From assembly GCF_951230155.1 (NCBI RefSeq), contig NZ_CATNVD010000025.1, forward strand, positions 1-50,273: DNA of 50,273 nt. Direction: 5' to 3'. This DNA is from Parablautia sp. Marseille-Q6255. GTDB lineage: Bacteria; Bacillota; Clostridia; Lachnospirales; Lachnospiraceae. The notes under the pieces are model-generated. The model made no database searches. It saw only the letters and a list, made by a program, of their open reading frames with translations, and had not been told where the DNA came from. The position numbers and the translations under genes are program-made. Positions 40,334 through 48,471 of the stretch are shown one piece after another. Every line of letters starts with the position of its first letter. Position 1 is the stretch's first letter.

Positions 40334-40961
40334 CGACGATATCACACCTAAACTCTTTCGAGATGAGCTGTTTGCCGGAAACGGAGACATCACCATTTGG
40401 ATTAACTCTCCGGGAGGCGACTGCGTGGCCGCAGCTCAAATTTACAACATGATGATGGAGTATCCCGGAAATGTCACTGTGAAGATTGATGGAATCGCAG
40501 CCTCTGCTGCATCTGTCATCGCTATGGCTGGTACAAAGGTGCTGGTATCTCCAGTATCCATGCTAATGATTCATAACCCAATGACAGCAGCTATGGGAGA
40601 TACCTCTGAGATGCAGAAGGCAATCACCATGCTAGATGAAGTCAAGGAATCCATCATCAATGCCTACGAAATCAAGACCGGTATGAGTCGCGCCAAGCTA
40701 TCCCATCTCATGGATGCAGAAACTTGGATGGATGCACATACAGCCATCGATATGGGCTTTGCCGATGAAATCCTTACAAGACCTGCAGAGATACCTGTAG
40801 AAAATAACATCGCTAGCCCTATGCTCTTCTCTCGTGCATCTGTCACCAACTCTCTTATGGATAAACTGGCTGCCAAATGCCACATCAAGAAACCAGAAAT
40901 ACCAGAACGCTCCGTAGATTCTCTCATGGAGCGTCTTGACCTAATCAAACAACACATTTAA
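40218..40961 (+). CDS. ClpP-like head maturation protease, 247 aa
   Basis: Serine protease that trims scaffold or capsid N-termini during head assembly. ClpP fold signs are WINSPGGDCVAAAQIYN near residue 66, the nucleophile serine in KIDGIAASAASVIAMAG near 95-110, the histidine in LMIHNPMTAAMG near 127, and the acidic site in AETWMDAHTAIDMGFADEI near 175. ATG 40218 follows AAAGGAGG and lies 116 bases inside the portal gene; the longer frame to 40167 has no signal. Capsid gene follows at 16 bases. Confidence 0.92.
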   Translation: MKKFWKWKNQTVTNQETQEQTLERTLFLNGTIAEESWFDDDITPKLFRDELFAGNGDITIWINSPGGDCVAAAQIYNMMMEYPGNVTVKIDGIAASAASVIAMAGTKVLVSPVSMLMIHNPMTAAMGDTSEMQKAITMLDEVKESIINAYEIKTGMSRAKLSHLMDAETWMDAHTAIDMGFADEILTRPAEIPVENNIASPMLFSRASVTNSLMDKLAAKCHIKKPEIPERSVDSLMERLDLIKQHI

Positions 40962-40976
40962 TGGAGGTATTCGATT

Positions 40977-42161
40977 ATGACTATTTTAGAACTGCGTGAA
41001 AAGCGCAATACTGCATGGAATGCTGCAAAGGCATTTCTTGATTCTCATCGTACCGAAAAAGGTACTCTCACTGCAGAGGACGATGCGACTTATTCCAGAA
41101 TGGAACAGGAAATCGCAGATCTTGGCAAGGAAATCGCTCGTCTTGAAAGACAAGAAGCATTGGATGCCGAGCTTAATAAGCCGGTAAATAAACCACTCAC
41201 TACTAAGCCGGGCAATTCTACCACAGATAAGCCTATAAAAACCGGTCGTGCTTCTGATGAATACAAAAATGGTATGCTTCAGGCACTCCGCACCAACTTC
41301 CGTCAGGTATCTAATATTTTACAGGAAGGTGTTGATGCAGACGGTGGCTACCTTGTTCCGGAGGAATATGACAGTCGTCTGATTGATGTTCTTACCGAAG
41401 AAAATATCATGAGAAGTCTTGGACACACCATCACAACTTCCGGTGAGCATAAGATCAACATCGCTGCTACGAAACCTGCAGCTGCATGGATTGAAGAAGG
41501 CGGTGCTCTTCAGTTTTCTGATGCAACCTTCAGTCAGATACTTTTGGATGCACACAAGCTCCATGTAGCTATCAAGGTAACTGAGGAACTTCTCTATGAT
41601 AATGCCTTCGGTCTTGAAAATTACATCATCGATCAGTTTGGTAAGGCTTTGGCAAATGCCGAAGAGGATGCATTCCTCAATGGAGACGGTTCCGGTAAAC
41701 CGACAGGACTTTTTGCTGCAACTGGTGGTGGTACGGTAGCCGGTACACTTTCTGCTGCGATCAAATCTGATGATATGCTTGATCTGGTATATGCTCTTAA
41801 GCGTCCGTATCGTAAGAATGCAAGTTTCATCATGAATGATAAAACACTGGCTCAGCTTCGCAAACTGAAGGACAACAATGGCGCATACATCTGGCAGCCA
41901 TCTTACCAGTCCGGTGAACCGGATAAGGTACTGGGTTATGCTGTTCATACCTCTGCGTATGCACCAGAGAACGCCATCGCATTTGGTGATTATAGTTACT
42001 ACAACATCGGCGATCGTGGTACTCGCTCCTTCAAGCAGCTCACTGAGCTCTTTGCAGGCAACGGTATGATTGGCTATGTGGCAAAGGAACGTGTCGATGG
42101 CAAGCTGATTCTCCCGGAAGCAGTACAGATTTTGAAACTCAATGGTTCTTCTAAGGGCTAA
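40977..42161 (+). CDS. HK97-fold major capsid protein, 394 aa
   Basis: Main head protein. The N-terminal part (about 1-105; LRTEKGTLT-like helices RMEQEIADLGKEIARLERQ) is the coiled delta domain expected to be removed by the protease encoded just before. The mature part starts near LRTNFRQVSNILQEGVDADG and has GYLVPEEYDSRLIDVL, EDAFLNGDGSGKPTGLF and the C-terminal IAFGDYSYYNIGDRGTRS, all standard for HK97-like capsids. GGAGGTATTCGATT precedes ATG 40977. Confidence 0.95.
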   Translation: MTILELREKRNTAWNAAKAFLDSHRTEKGTLTAEDDATYSRMEQEIADLGKEIARLERQEALDAELNKPVNKPLTTKPGNSTTDKPIKTGRASDEYKNGMLQALRTNFRQVSNILQEGVDADGGYLVPEEYDSRLIDVLTEENIMRSLGHTITTSGEHKINIAATKPAAAWIEEGGALQFSDATFSQILLDAHKLHVAIKVTEELLYDNAFGLENYIIDQFGKALANAEEDAFLNGDGSGKPTGLFAATGGGTVAGTLSAAIKSDDMLDLVYALKRPYRKNASFIMNDKTLAQLRKLKDNNGAYIWQPSYQSGEPDKVLGYAVHTSAYAPENAIAFGDYSYYNIGDRGTRSFKQLTELFAGNGMIGYVAKERVDGKLILPEAVQILKLNGSSKG

Positions 42162-42228
42162 GCATGAAAGACAGCGTCGTCCTCTTTCGATGGCGCTGCC
42201 CACCTTTTCAAGATTGGAGGCGATAACG

Positions 42229-42501
42229 ATGATTATCACTTTAGAAGAAATGAAACAGTATCTACGAGTGGACTTTGACGATGACGATTTTCTCATTGAA
42301 ACACTCATCACATCGGCTACACGCCTCTGCATGGATATCACAAGACAGGATCAGGATGCCTTTGAAGAAAGTGAAAATGCAAAGCCTGCCATCTATTACG
42401 CTGTCGCCTATCTTTACGAACACCGTGAAGAAGCAGACCATCATGCTCTGACACTGACTTTACGCTCTCTTCTCTTCGGATCCAGAAAGGAGGCCTTCTG
42501 A
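42229..42501 (+). CDS. head-tail connector protein (gp6-like), 90 aa
   Basis: Small helical adaptor that binds below the portal. MIITLEEMKQYLRVDFDDDD and LIETLITSATRLCMDIT, then AIYYAVAYLYEHREEAD are characteristic of phage gp6-like connectors. ATG 42229 has GGAGG eight bases upstream; the longer frame to 42142 overlaps the capsid gene. Its stop overlaps the next gene's start by one base. Confidence 0.9.
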   Translation: MIITLEEMKQYLRVDFDDDDFLIETLITSATRLCMDITRQDQDAFEESENAKPAIYYAVAYLYEHREEADHHALTLTLRSLLFGSRKEAF

Positions 42502-42833
42502 TGAATATTGAGCTACTCAATGTCCGCATCTATATTCAGAAGAATGAAGTCATCTCTGATGCAATCGGAAATCGAAAGAACGCTTGGAAAGATTACTACA
42601 CCTGCTATGCCACCGTTAGTGCAGAAGCTGGGAAGGAATCCACCGATACCGGTCTTGTGATAGACGATTCCAAGATTGATTTCACGATCCGTTACTGCAA
42701 GAAAGTGGCTATTCTCACTTCTACAGGATATCGGATTCAGTTTGGAAATGAACTATATGATATTTTGGCAGTAGACCATATGAATTTTAAACGAAAATGT
42801 ATCAAGCTCTCCTGCCAGAAAGTGAGGCGATGA
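42501..42833 (+). CDS. phage head closure protein (SPP1 gp16-like), 110 aa
   Basis: Stopper protein at the head-tail junction. The beta-rich sequence LNVRIYIQKNEVISDAIGN, then KDYYTCYATVSAEAGKESTD, IDFTIRYCKKV and YRIQFGNELYDILAVDHMNF matches this family. GGAGG precedes ATG 42501 and the next gene starts after one base. Confidence 0.88.
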   Translation: MNIELLNVRIYIQKNEVISDAIGNRKNAWKDYYTCYATVSAEAGKESTDTGLVIDDSKIDFTIRYCKKVAILTSTGYRIQFGNELYDILAVDHMNFKRKCIKLSCQKVRR

Positions 42834-42834
42834 C

Positions 42835-43218
42835 ATGACCCAGAAAGTAAAAATTGACGGTCTTGCCTATGCCGTAATGAAGGAATTGACCGAATATGCG
42901 GACCTCGCAACAGTAGATATGAAAGCCGCTGTCAAAAAAGCAGGTAATACAGTTAAAAAGCAAATTCAAAGTACTGCTCCAAAGGATACCGGCGCCTACA
43001 GCAAGAGTTGGTCTGTGAAGAACACCAAGGAAACTTCCCAATCGCTAGAAGTCACTGTGTATTCCAGAAATCGCTATCAGCTAGCTCACCTTCTTGAATT
43101 TGGTCATGCCAAACGTGGCGGTGGTCGTGTGGCCGGTCGTTCTCATATCGCTCCTGCAGAAGAAGTTGGTATCAAAGAACTGGAGTCTGAGATTGAGAGG
43201 TGTCTGAAAAATGGATAG
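42835..43218 (+). CDS. HK97 gp10-family tail completion protein, 127 aa
   Basis: Tail-head joining protein. It has a long N-terminal helix (YAVMKELTEYADLATVDMKA, then VKKAGNTVKKQIQS), the family motif TAPKDTGAYSKSWSVK and a beta part ending YQLAHLLEFGHAKRGGGRVA GRSHIAPAEE (two pieces). This is the usual HK97 gp10 layout. It overlaps the next gene by eight bases. Confidence 0.92.
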   Translation: MTQKVKIDGLAYAVMKELTEYADLATVDMKAAVKKAGNTVKKQIQSTAPKDTGAYSKSWSVKNTKETSQSLEVTVYSRNRYQLAHLLEFGHAKRGGGRVAGRSHIAPAEEVGIKELESEIERCLKNG

Positions 43219-43528
43219 ATTACTGAAGATTCTATCGGAGATGGCCCTTCCCTTTGCCTATGACCACTTTGCTGAGGGAGAATCACCAAATCCACCATTT
43301 ATCTGCTACCTGCTTCCGGGAAGTGATAATTTCTCTGCAGATGGCCGTGTCTATTACAAAATCAATGAGGTCCATATTGAACTCTACTGTGATAGTAAGG
43401 ACCCGGCATTGGAAGCAACACTAGAAGCTGTGCTTGACGAGCACGGCATTTTTTATAACAAAACAGAGGTCTGGATTGAGAGCGAGAAGCTCTATGAAGT
43501 CCTCTACACATTTGAAATGGAGGTTTAA
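43211..43528 (+). CDS. probable tail terminator protein, 105 aa
   Basis: Located between gp10-like and major tail protein genes, where phages encode the protein that caps the tail tube. The fold pattern (helix MDRLLKILSEMALPFAYDHF, then FICYLLPGSDNFSADG, strand INEVHIELYCDSKD, helix ALEATLEAVLDEHGIF and last strand VLYTFEMEV) fits minor tail/terminator proteins. No specific motif identifies it, so the call rests on order and fold pattern. Confidence 0.78.
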   Translation: MDRLLKILSEMALPFAYDHFAEGESPNPPFICYLLPGSDNFSADGRVYYKINEVHIELYCDSKDPALEATLEAVLDEHGIFYNKTEVWIESEKLYEVLYTFEMEV

Positions 43529-43533
43529 TCAAC

Positions 43534-44106
43534 ATGGGTAATAAAGTCAAATATAACCTGAAAAATGTTCATGCCGCCAAGCTGACTCGTGGCGAGGATG
43601 GCGCCTTTACCTACGCCAAACCGAAAGCTATCCCCGGAGCAGTCAGCATCAGCTTAGATGCGGAGGGTGACAGTTCTCCGTTCTATGCCGACGGTATTGT
43701 ATATTTCCGTTCCACTGCAAACAACGGTTACAGCGGTGATTTGGAAATTGCACTCATTCCGGAATGGTTCCGTACAGAAATCCTAAAGGAAGAACTGGAC
43801 ACAAATGGTGTGCTCATTGAAAACGCAAGCATCACTGAGCTTGAAAAGTTCGCTTTACTCTTCGAGTTTGATGGTGATGTCAGAAGCATTCGCCATGTAC
43901 TATACAACTGCACTTCCTCTCGTCCGTCCATCGAGTCTGAAACCCAAGAAGACACCATCGAGCCTGGTAAAGAAAAGCTCACGCTCACTGCTGACCCTAG
44001 AGAAGATGGTCTTGTAAAGAGCCGTACCGGTGATGAGACTGACGCAGAAACCTACAAGAACTGGTATCAGCAGGTTTATGTGCCGGTACCTAAGACAGAA
44101 GGATAA
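43534..44106 (+). CDS. major tail protein (phi13/tube type), 190 aa
   Basis: Forms the tail tube. It begins KVKYNLKNVHAAKLTRGEDG, then PGAVSISLDAEGDSSPFYAD GIVYF (two pieces), SGDLEIALIPEWFRTEIL and FALLFEFDGDVRSIRHVLY NC, and near the C-terminus has SIESETQEDTIEPGKEKLTLTA (in pieces). These are standard features of phi13-type major tail proteins of Firmicutes siphophages. GGAGGTTTAATCAAC precedes the start. Confidence 0.92.
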   Translation: MGNKVKYNLKNVHAAKLTRGEDGAFTYAKPKAIPGAVSISLDAEGDSSPFYADGIVYFRSTANNGYSGDLEIALIPEWFRTEILKEELDTNGVLIENASITELEKFALLFEFDGDVRSIRHVLYNCTSSRPSIESETQEDTIEPGKEKLTLTADPREDGLVKSRTGDETDAETYKNWYQQVYVPVPKTEG

Positions 44107-44120
44107 GGAGGACGTAAGGC

Positions 44121-44495
44121 ATGTTAGAAAAAACAATTGCAATCGGTGATAAGCAGGTCAAATTCCGTTCCTCCGCTACTATTCCCAGACTCTACCGTGC
44201 AAAATTCAAGCGTGATATCTTCAAAGACCTCTCACGCCTTGAATCATCCTATAAGGATAACTCTGATGATGGTTCATCCTTTGAGATCGAGGACTTGGAG
44301 ATTTTTGAGAATGTGGCCTATATCATGGCCTACCATGCAGACCATAGTATTCCGTCAACCATTGAGGAATGGCTGGATGAATTCGAGATGTTCTCCATCT
44401 ATGAGGTACTTCCTGAAATTCTCGAACTTTGGGGCATGAACCTCCAAACAGAAATCGAATCTAAAAAAAACTTCATCGCAGTAGCCGGGAAATGA
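44121..44495 (+). CDS. tail assembly chaperone (gpG-like), 124 aa
   Basis: Chaperone that keeps the tape measure soluble during tail assembly. Short helical protein: IAIGDKQVKFRSSATIPRLY, FKRDIFKDLSRLESSY, DLEIFENVAYIMAYHADHS, IEEWLDEFEMFSIYEVLPEI LELWG (two pieces). Codons 115-117 are AAA AAA AAC, containing the slippery heptamer A_AAA_AAC; a -1 shift there would fuse it to the next frame. AAGGAGG precedes ATG 44121. Confidence 0.9.
   Translation: MLEKTIAIGDKQVKFRSSATIPRLYRAKFKRDIFKDLSRLESSYKDNSDDGSSFEIEDLEIFENVAYIMAYHADHSIPSTIEEWLDEFEMFSIYEVLPEILELWGMNLQTEIESKKNFIAVAGK
44465..44471 (+). promoter_or_regulatory. A_AAA_AAC programmed -1 frameshift site
   Basis: The heptamer is in the correct phase of the gpG-like gene (codons 115-117). 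After a -1 shift the reading continues from 44471 without a stop through the ATG at 44492 to the stop at 44654-44656, giving a gpGT-like fusion of 178 residues. Conserved in function among long-tailed phages. Confidence 0.82.
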
Positions 44496-44656
44496 CCACA
44501 CCGTTGTTTCTCCTGCGTTGCATAGAAATCGGCATCTCTATTCGAGATCTTGATCTTCTGACCATTGGAATGGTTATGGACATCTGGACGGAAAAGGCGA
44601 ATGACGATGTGAAATACCAGCAAATCGCAACGCAGGAGGACTTCGACAAATTCTAA
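44492..44656 (+). CDS. tail chaperone T part (gpT-like), 54 aa alone or frameshift fusion
   Basis: The frame encodes PLFLLRCIEIGISIRDLDLLT and MVMDIWTEKANDD (given here in pieces: LLRCIEIGISIRDLD), ending QEDFDKF. It corresponds to the short T region encoded after gpG in siphophages, normally made only as a fusion through frameshifting. Independent initiation at ATG 44492 (ATGA overlap with the gpG stop) is possible but has only GCCGGG upstream instead of a good ribosome binding site, which supports frameshifting as the main route. Confidence 0.85.
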   Translation: MTTPLFLLRCIEIGISIRDLDLLTIGMVMDIWTEKANDDVKYQQIATQEDFDKF

Positions 44657-44671
44657 GGAGGTGACGTACAC

Positions 44672-47600
44672 TTGGCAAACCGAATCAAAGGTATCACCGT
44701 TGAAATTGGCGGTGATACGACCGGCCTAGATAAAGCCTTAAAGTCGGTCAATACTTCAATCCGCTCTACACAGTCTGCCTTGAAGGACGTCAACCGCCTT
44801 CTGAAGCTGGACCCTTCCAATACGGAACTACTCTCTCAAAAACAAAGACTCTTAAAAGATGCCATCGCAGCCACAAAGGAAAAGCTGGATTCACTCAAGG
44901 TAGCACAGGAGCAGGCCAAACAACAGCTGGAAAATGGCGAACTCGGTCAGGACAAATACGACGCTCTCCAGCGTGAAATCGTAGAGACTGAGGAAGAATT
45001 ACGACGCCTGCAACAGGAAGCTGCCACTACAAACACTGCACTTTCTAAAATAGATGTGGCTGGTCAAAAGATGGAGGCCGTTGGCAATTCCATCGCTGGC
45101 GCCGGTAAAAAGATGATGGGCGTAACCACTGTAATAGGTGGTGTTGGTGTCGCCGCAGTAAAAACAGCAGCTGACTTTGACTCTGCAATGAGTCAGGTGG
45201 CTGCTGTTTCTGGTGCTACCGGTAAGGACTTCGATGCCCTCAGAAATAAAGCTCGTGAGATGGGCGCTAAGACTAAATTTTCTGCAACTGAAGCCGCAGA
45301 AGCTATGAACTACATGGCGATGGCTGGCTGGAAAACAGAAGATATGTTATCTGGTATCGAAGGCATTATGAACTTGGCTGCTGCCTCTGGTGAGGACCTA
45401 GCAACCACTTCTGATATCGTGACCGATGCTCTTACCGCTTTCGGACTTTCCGCTAAAGACTCCGGTCATTTCGCAGATATCCTTGCAGCAGCATCTTCCA
45501 ATGCCAATACGAATGTATCTATGATGGGGGAAACCTTCAAATACTGTGCTCCTATTGCCGGTGCGCTTGGGTTTTCCGCTGAAGATACTGCGGAAGCGAT
45601 TGGTCTTATGGCCAATGCCGGTATCAAGTCATCTCAGGCTGGTACTGCTCTTCGTACTATCATGAATAACCTTGCCGGTGATGTAAAAATCAGTGGTAAG
45701 GCTATCGGAGATGTCACTATTGCTACCACCAATGCGGATGGCTCCATGCGTGATCTTTCCAATATTTTGGCAGACTGTCGTTCTGCTTTCGGTAACTTAA
45801 CAGAATCTGAAAAAGCCCAAGCTGCAGAATCACTTGTTGGTAAGAATGCCATGTCCGGCTTTCTCGCTCTAATGAATGCTGGCGAAGGCGATATCGAAAA
45901 GCTGTCCTCTGCTATTGAAAACTGTGACGGATCAGCTGAAAAAATGGCTATGACTATGCAGGATAATCTTGCCGGTCAAATCACCATCTTAAAGTCACAG
46001 CTTCAGGAGCTTGCCATTTCCTTTGGTGATATCCTGATGCCTGCCATCCGCTCCATCGTGTCAAAGTTACAAGGCTTTGTAGATAAACTCAACGGAATGG
46101 ATGAAGGTACTAAGAGGACCATTGTTACCATTGCTCTTTTGGTAGCCTCTATCGGACCGCTCCTAATTATCATTGGAACGACCATATCCAAAATTGGTGT
46201 GGCGATGCAGGGCTTTGTAAAACTGGCAAATGGTATTAGCAAATTGAAGATCGCCATTCAAGGTGGAACCGGGGTTCTGGGTAAACTTGGTGCTGCTCTT
46301 GGCGGCATCTCTGCTCCCGTGCTGGCTGTTGTTGCAGTTATCGCTGTTTTAGTGGCTGCCTTTGTTCATCTTTGGAAAACCAACGAAGGCTTCCGTGATG
46401 CGATTATTGGGACTTGGACTCGTATCAAGGATACTATCTCCGGTTTCTGTCAAGGCATTGTTGATAGGCTGAATGCTCTGGGATTTCAATTCACTGATAT
46501 TGTGGATGTTCTAAAGGCAGTATGGAACGGTTTTTGTCAGATCCTTGCTCCAATCTTTGAAGGAGTGTTTAACAATATTGCAAATATTCTCTCCACAGTA
46601 ACCGGAGTAATCACCGGCATTCTGGATGTTTTCATCGGCATCTTTACCGGGAACTGGTCGCAGGCATGGAATGGCATAAAAGAAATATTTTCTTCTATCT
46701 GGAATGGAATCAGCAGCTTCTTTTCAAACATACTCAATGTCATCAAAGGTGTCGCAGATGTGGTCCTTGGTTGGTTTGGCACTAGCTGGAATGAGGTCTG
46801 GACCAATATCAAGACCTTCTTTGAAGGAATCTGGAACGGTATTGCTACGTTCTTTACCACCATCTGGGAGACACTGAAAAATGTCGTAACCGCCGGCATC
46901 ATGGCGATAGGTTCCATTTTAAGTGCTGCATTTGATATTATCACACTTCCATTTCGTTTTATTTGGGAGAATTGTAAAGAAATTATTATCTCAGTCTGGG
47001 ATGCAATTAAATCCAAGGTATCCACTGTCATCCAAGCGGTAGCATCGATTATCAGCACCGTGATGAATACCATCAAAACAGTATTCACGACCGTATGGAA
47101 TGCGATAAAAACCGTAGTTACTACCGTCGTCAATGCAATCAAATCTGTAGTAACGACGGTATTCAATGCGATAAAGAGCACAGCGACCACTGTTTGGAAC
47201 GCAATCAAAACAGCAGTCACGACTCCGGTCAACGCCATTAAATCGACGGTCACTTCTGTATTTAATTCTGTAAAGAGCGCAGTTGCCAGTATCTTTAACG
47301 GAATCAAATCGACCGCCACTTTCGTGTGGAATGGAATAAAAACCGCCATCACTACTCCTATCGAAGTCGCAAAGAACAAGGTCAAAAGTGTAGTTGATGC
47401 CATCAAGGGATTTTTCTCTGGCATGAAAATTTCTCTTCCACATATAAAACTGCCGCATTTCAAGGTGACTGGTAAATTTTCTATCGCTCCACCTTCTGTA
47501 CCACATCTTTCTATCGATTGGTACAAGGAAGGTGGTATCATGACCAGTCCTACTATCTTTGGAATGAATGGAACTTCTTTGATGGCTGGAGGTGAAGCCG

Positions 47601-47824
47601 GTGCAGAAGCTATCCTTCCTCTCGCCGGTTTCTACAAACAGCTAGAAACGATGATTTCCAGTCATCTCAATACCAGTGCAATGGAAAAATATCTGGCAGT
47701 CATTGCGGATAATTCCAGTAAAGGCATCTACCTTGAGGACGGTACACTTGTTGGACACCTGCTCCCTGCAATCGATGGTGAGCTCGGCAAAACTCAAAAG
47801 TTACAAAGGAGGCTCAGTCTATGA
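44672..47824 (+). CDS. phage tail tape measure protein, 1050 aa
   Basis: Sets tail length and takes part in DNA ejection. Start is TTG 44672 after AAGGAGGTGACGTACAC. An N-terminal coiled coil (about 15-130) is followed by the TP901-type domain (FDSAMSQVAAVSGATGKDFD near 170, FSATEAAEAMNYMAMAGW near 208). Hydrophobic segments (IVTIALLVASIGPLLIIIG near 485; VLAVVAVIAVLVAAF near 550) may insert in the membrane. Residues about 774-905 are twelve 11-residue units of the type TVWNAIKTVVT. The C-terminus ends with a conserved GGEAGAEAILPL segment. Length suggests a tail of about 150 nm by the usual 0.15 nm per residue rule. Confidence 0.94.
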   Translation: MANRIKGITVEIGGDTTGLDKALKSVNTSIRSTQSALKDVNRLLKLDPSNTELLSQKQRLLKDAIAATKEKLDSLKVAQEQAKQQLENGELGQDKYDALQREIVETEEELRRLQQEAATTNTALSKIDVAGQKMEAVGNSIAGAGKKMMGVTTVIGGVGVAAVKTAADFDSAMSQVAAVSGATGKDFDALRNKAREMGAKTKFSATEAAEAMNYMAMAGWKTEDMLSGIEGIMNLAAASGEDLATTSDIVTDALTAFGLSAKDSGHFADILAAASSNANTNVSMMGETFKYCAPIAGALGFSAEDTAEAIGLMANAGIKSSQAGTALRTIMNNLAGDVKISGKAIGDVTIATTNADGSMRDLSNILADCRSAFGNLTESEKAQAAESLVGKNAMSGFLALMNAGEGDIEKLSSAIENCDGSAEKMAMTMQDNLAGQITILKSQLQELAISFGDILMPAIRSIVSKLQGFVDKLNGMDEGTKRTIVTIALLVASIGPLLIIIGTTISKIGVAMQGFVKLANGISKLKIAIQGGTGVLGKLGAALGGISAPVLAVVAVIAVLVAAFVHLWKTNEGFRDAIIGTWTRIKDTISGFCQGIVDRLNALGFQFTDIVDVLKAVWNGFCQILAPIFEGVFNNIANILSTVTGVITGILDVFIGIFTGNWSQAWNGIKEIFSSIWNGISSFFSNILNVIKGVADVVLGWFGTSWNEVWTNIKTFFEGIWNGIATFFTTIWETLKNVVTAGIMAIGSILSAAFDIITLPFRFIWENCKEIIISVWDAIKSKVSTVIQAVASIISTVMNTIKTVFTTVWNAIKTVVTTVVNAIKSVVTTVFNAIKSTATTVWNAIKTAVTTPVNAIKSTVTSVFNSVKSAVASIFNGIKSTATFVWNGIKTAITTPIEVAKNKVKSVVDAIKGFFSGMKISLPHIKLPHFKVTGKFSIAPPSVPHLSIDWYKEGGIMTSPTIFGMNGTSLMAGGEAGAEAILPLAGFYKQLETMISSHLNTSAMEKYLAVIADNSSKGIYLEDGTLVGHLLPAIDGELGKTQKLQRRLSL
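46991..47386 (+). repeat. twelve 33-bp units encoding an 11-residue repeat in the tape measure gene
   Basis: Units read SVWDAIKSKVS, TVIQAVASIIS, TVMNTIKTVFT, TVWNAIKTVVT, TVVNAIKSVVT, TVFNAIKSTAT, TVWNAIKTAVT, TPVNAIKSTVT, SVFNSVKSAVA, SIFNGIKSTAT, FVWNGIKTAIT and TPIEVAKNKVK. The 11-residue period is typical of right-handed helical rods and gives a way to change tail length by unit gain or loss. Confidence 0.85.
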
Positions 47825-48471
47825 CACCGGATATTAAATTAAACGGAACATCAGTCGCTTCTATGGGCTGGCTCCGAGAAACCATCTCTTTCCCTGTACC
47901 ACAGTCGCAAAGCAACACGATTGTAGTGCCGGGAAGGAACTCTCCCATTCGTTATACAGAAGCTCTGGGGCGTATATCCTATCAGCCTCGGAGCTTTTCT
48001 TTAACGTTTTCTATGCTGGGAACCAGAGCAAAATATGACCAAATGGTATCTGAGATAGCAAACCGATATGTGGGCCAATTAGTACAGGTATCGACCAGCG
48101 AAGAGCCAGAGCTGTATGCTATCGGTACTTTAGAGATTTCATCTGAATATGATCCACTTTCAGGTAAAGGCCAGCTTGCGATTTCCTGTGAAGATGCAGA
48201 TTCGTATCGTTATCACAATAAAGAGACCATCGTTAATCTAACTGGTTCCGGTACGCTCATTATCGAAAATGATTTTATGCCTGTGGTTCCTGTCATCACG
48301 ACCACCGTCGAAACATCTCTCAGTTGGACAATCGGCAGTGATTCTTTCAGGAAATCACTGAGCGCCGGTATTTGGACTCTTCCAGAATTTGAATTACAAG
48401 CTGGCAGAAATACAGTCACAATCCAAGGAACCGGCACCACAACTTTTCGATTCAGGGAGGGGCGCCTATGA
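47821..48471 (+). CDS. distal tail protein (Dit-like), 216 aa
   Basis: Hub protein between tail tube and tip. It begins DIKLNGTSVASMGWLRETIS and has SFSLTFSMLGTRAKYDQMVS, LYAIGTLEISSEYDPLSGKG QLAISCEDAD (two pieces) and a C-terminal galectin-like part ending GRNTVTIQGTGTTTFRFREG, typical of Firmicutes phage tail-family proteins. The start overlaps the tape measure stop by four bases (ATGA) after AAAGGAGG. Confidence 0.9.
   Translation: MTPDIKLNGTSVASMGWLRETISFPVPQSQSNTIVVPGRNSPIRYTEALGRISYQPRSFSLTFSMLGTRAKYDQMVSEIANRYVGQLVQVSTSEEPELYAIGTLEISSEYDPLSGKGQLAISCEDADSYRYHNKETIVNLTGSGTLIIENDFMPVVPVITTTVETSLSWTIGSDSFRKSLSAGIWTLPEFELQAGRNTVTIQGTGTTTFRFREGRL

Noticed and set aside
41319-42341. 340-codon minus-strand open frame
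   Set aside because: Mirror frame of the capsid gene; cysteine-rich low-quality protein, no start signal.
46991-47386. CRISPR-like regular repeats
   Set aside because: The units are contiguous coding repeats of 33 bp within the tape measure gene, without unique spacers.
46537-47541. 334-codon minus-strand open frame
   Set aside because: Opposite the tape measure repeats; the repeated DNA keeps the mirror frame open by chance.
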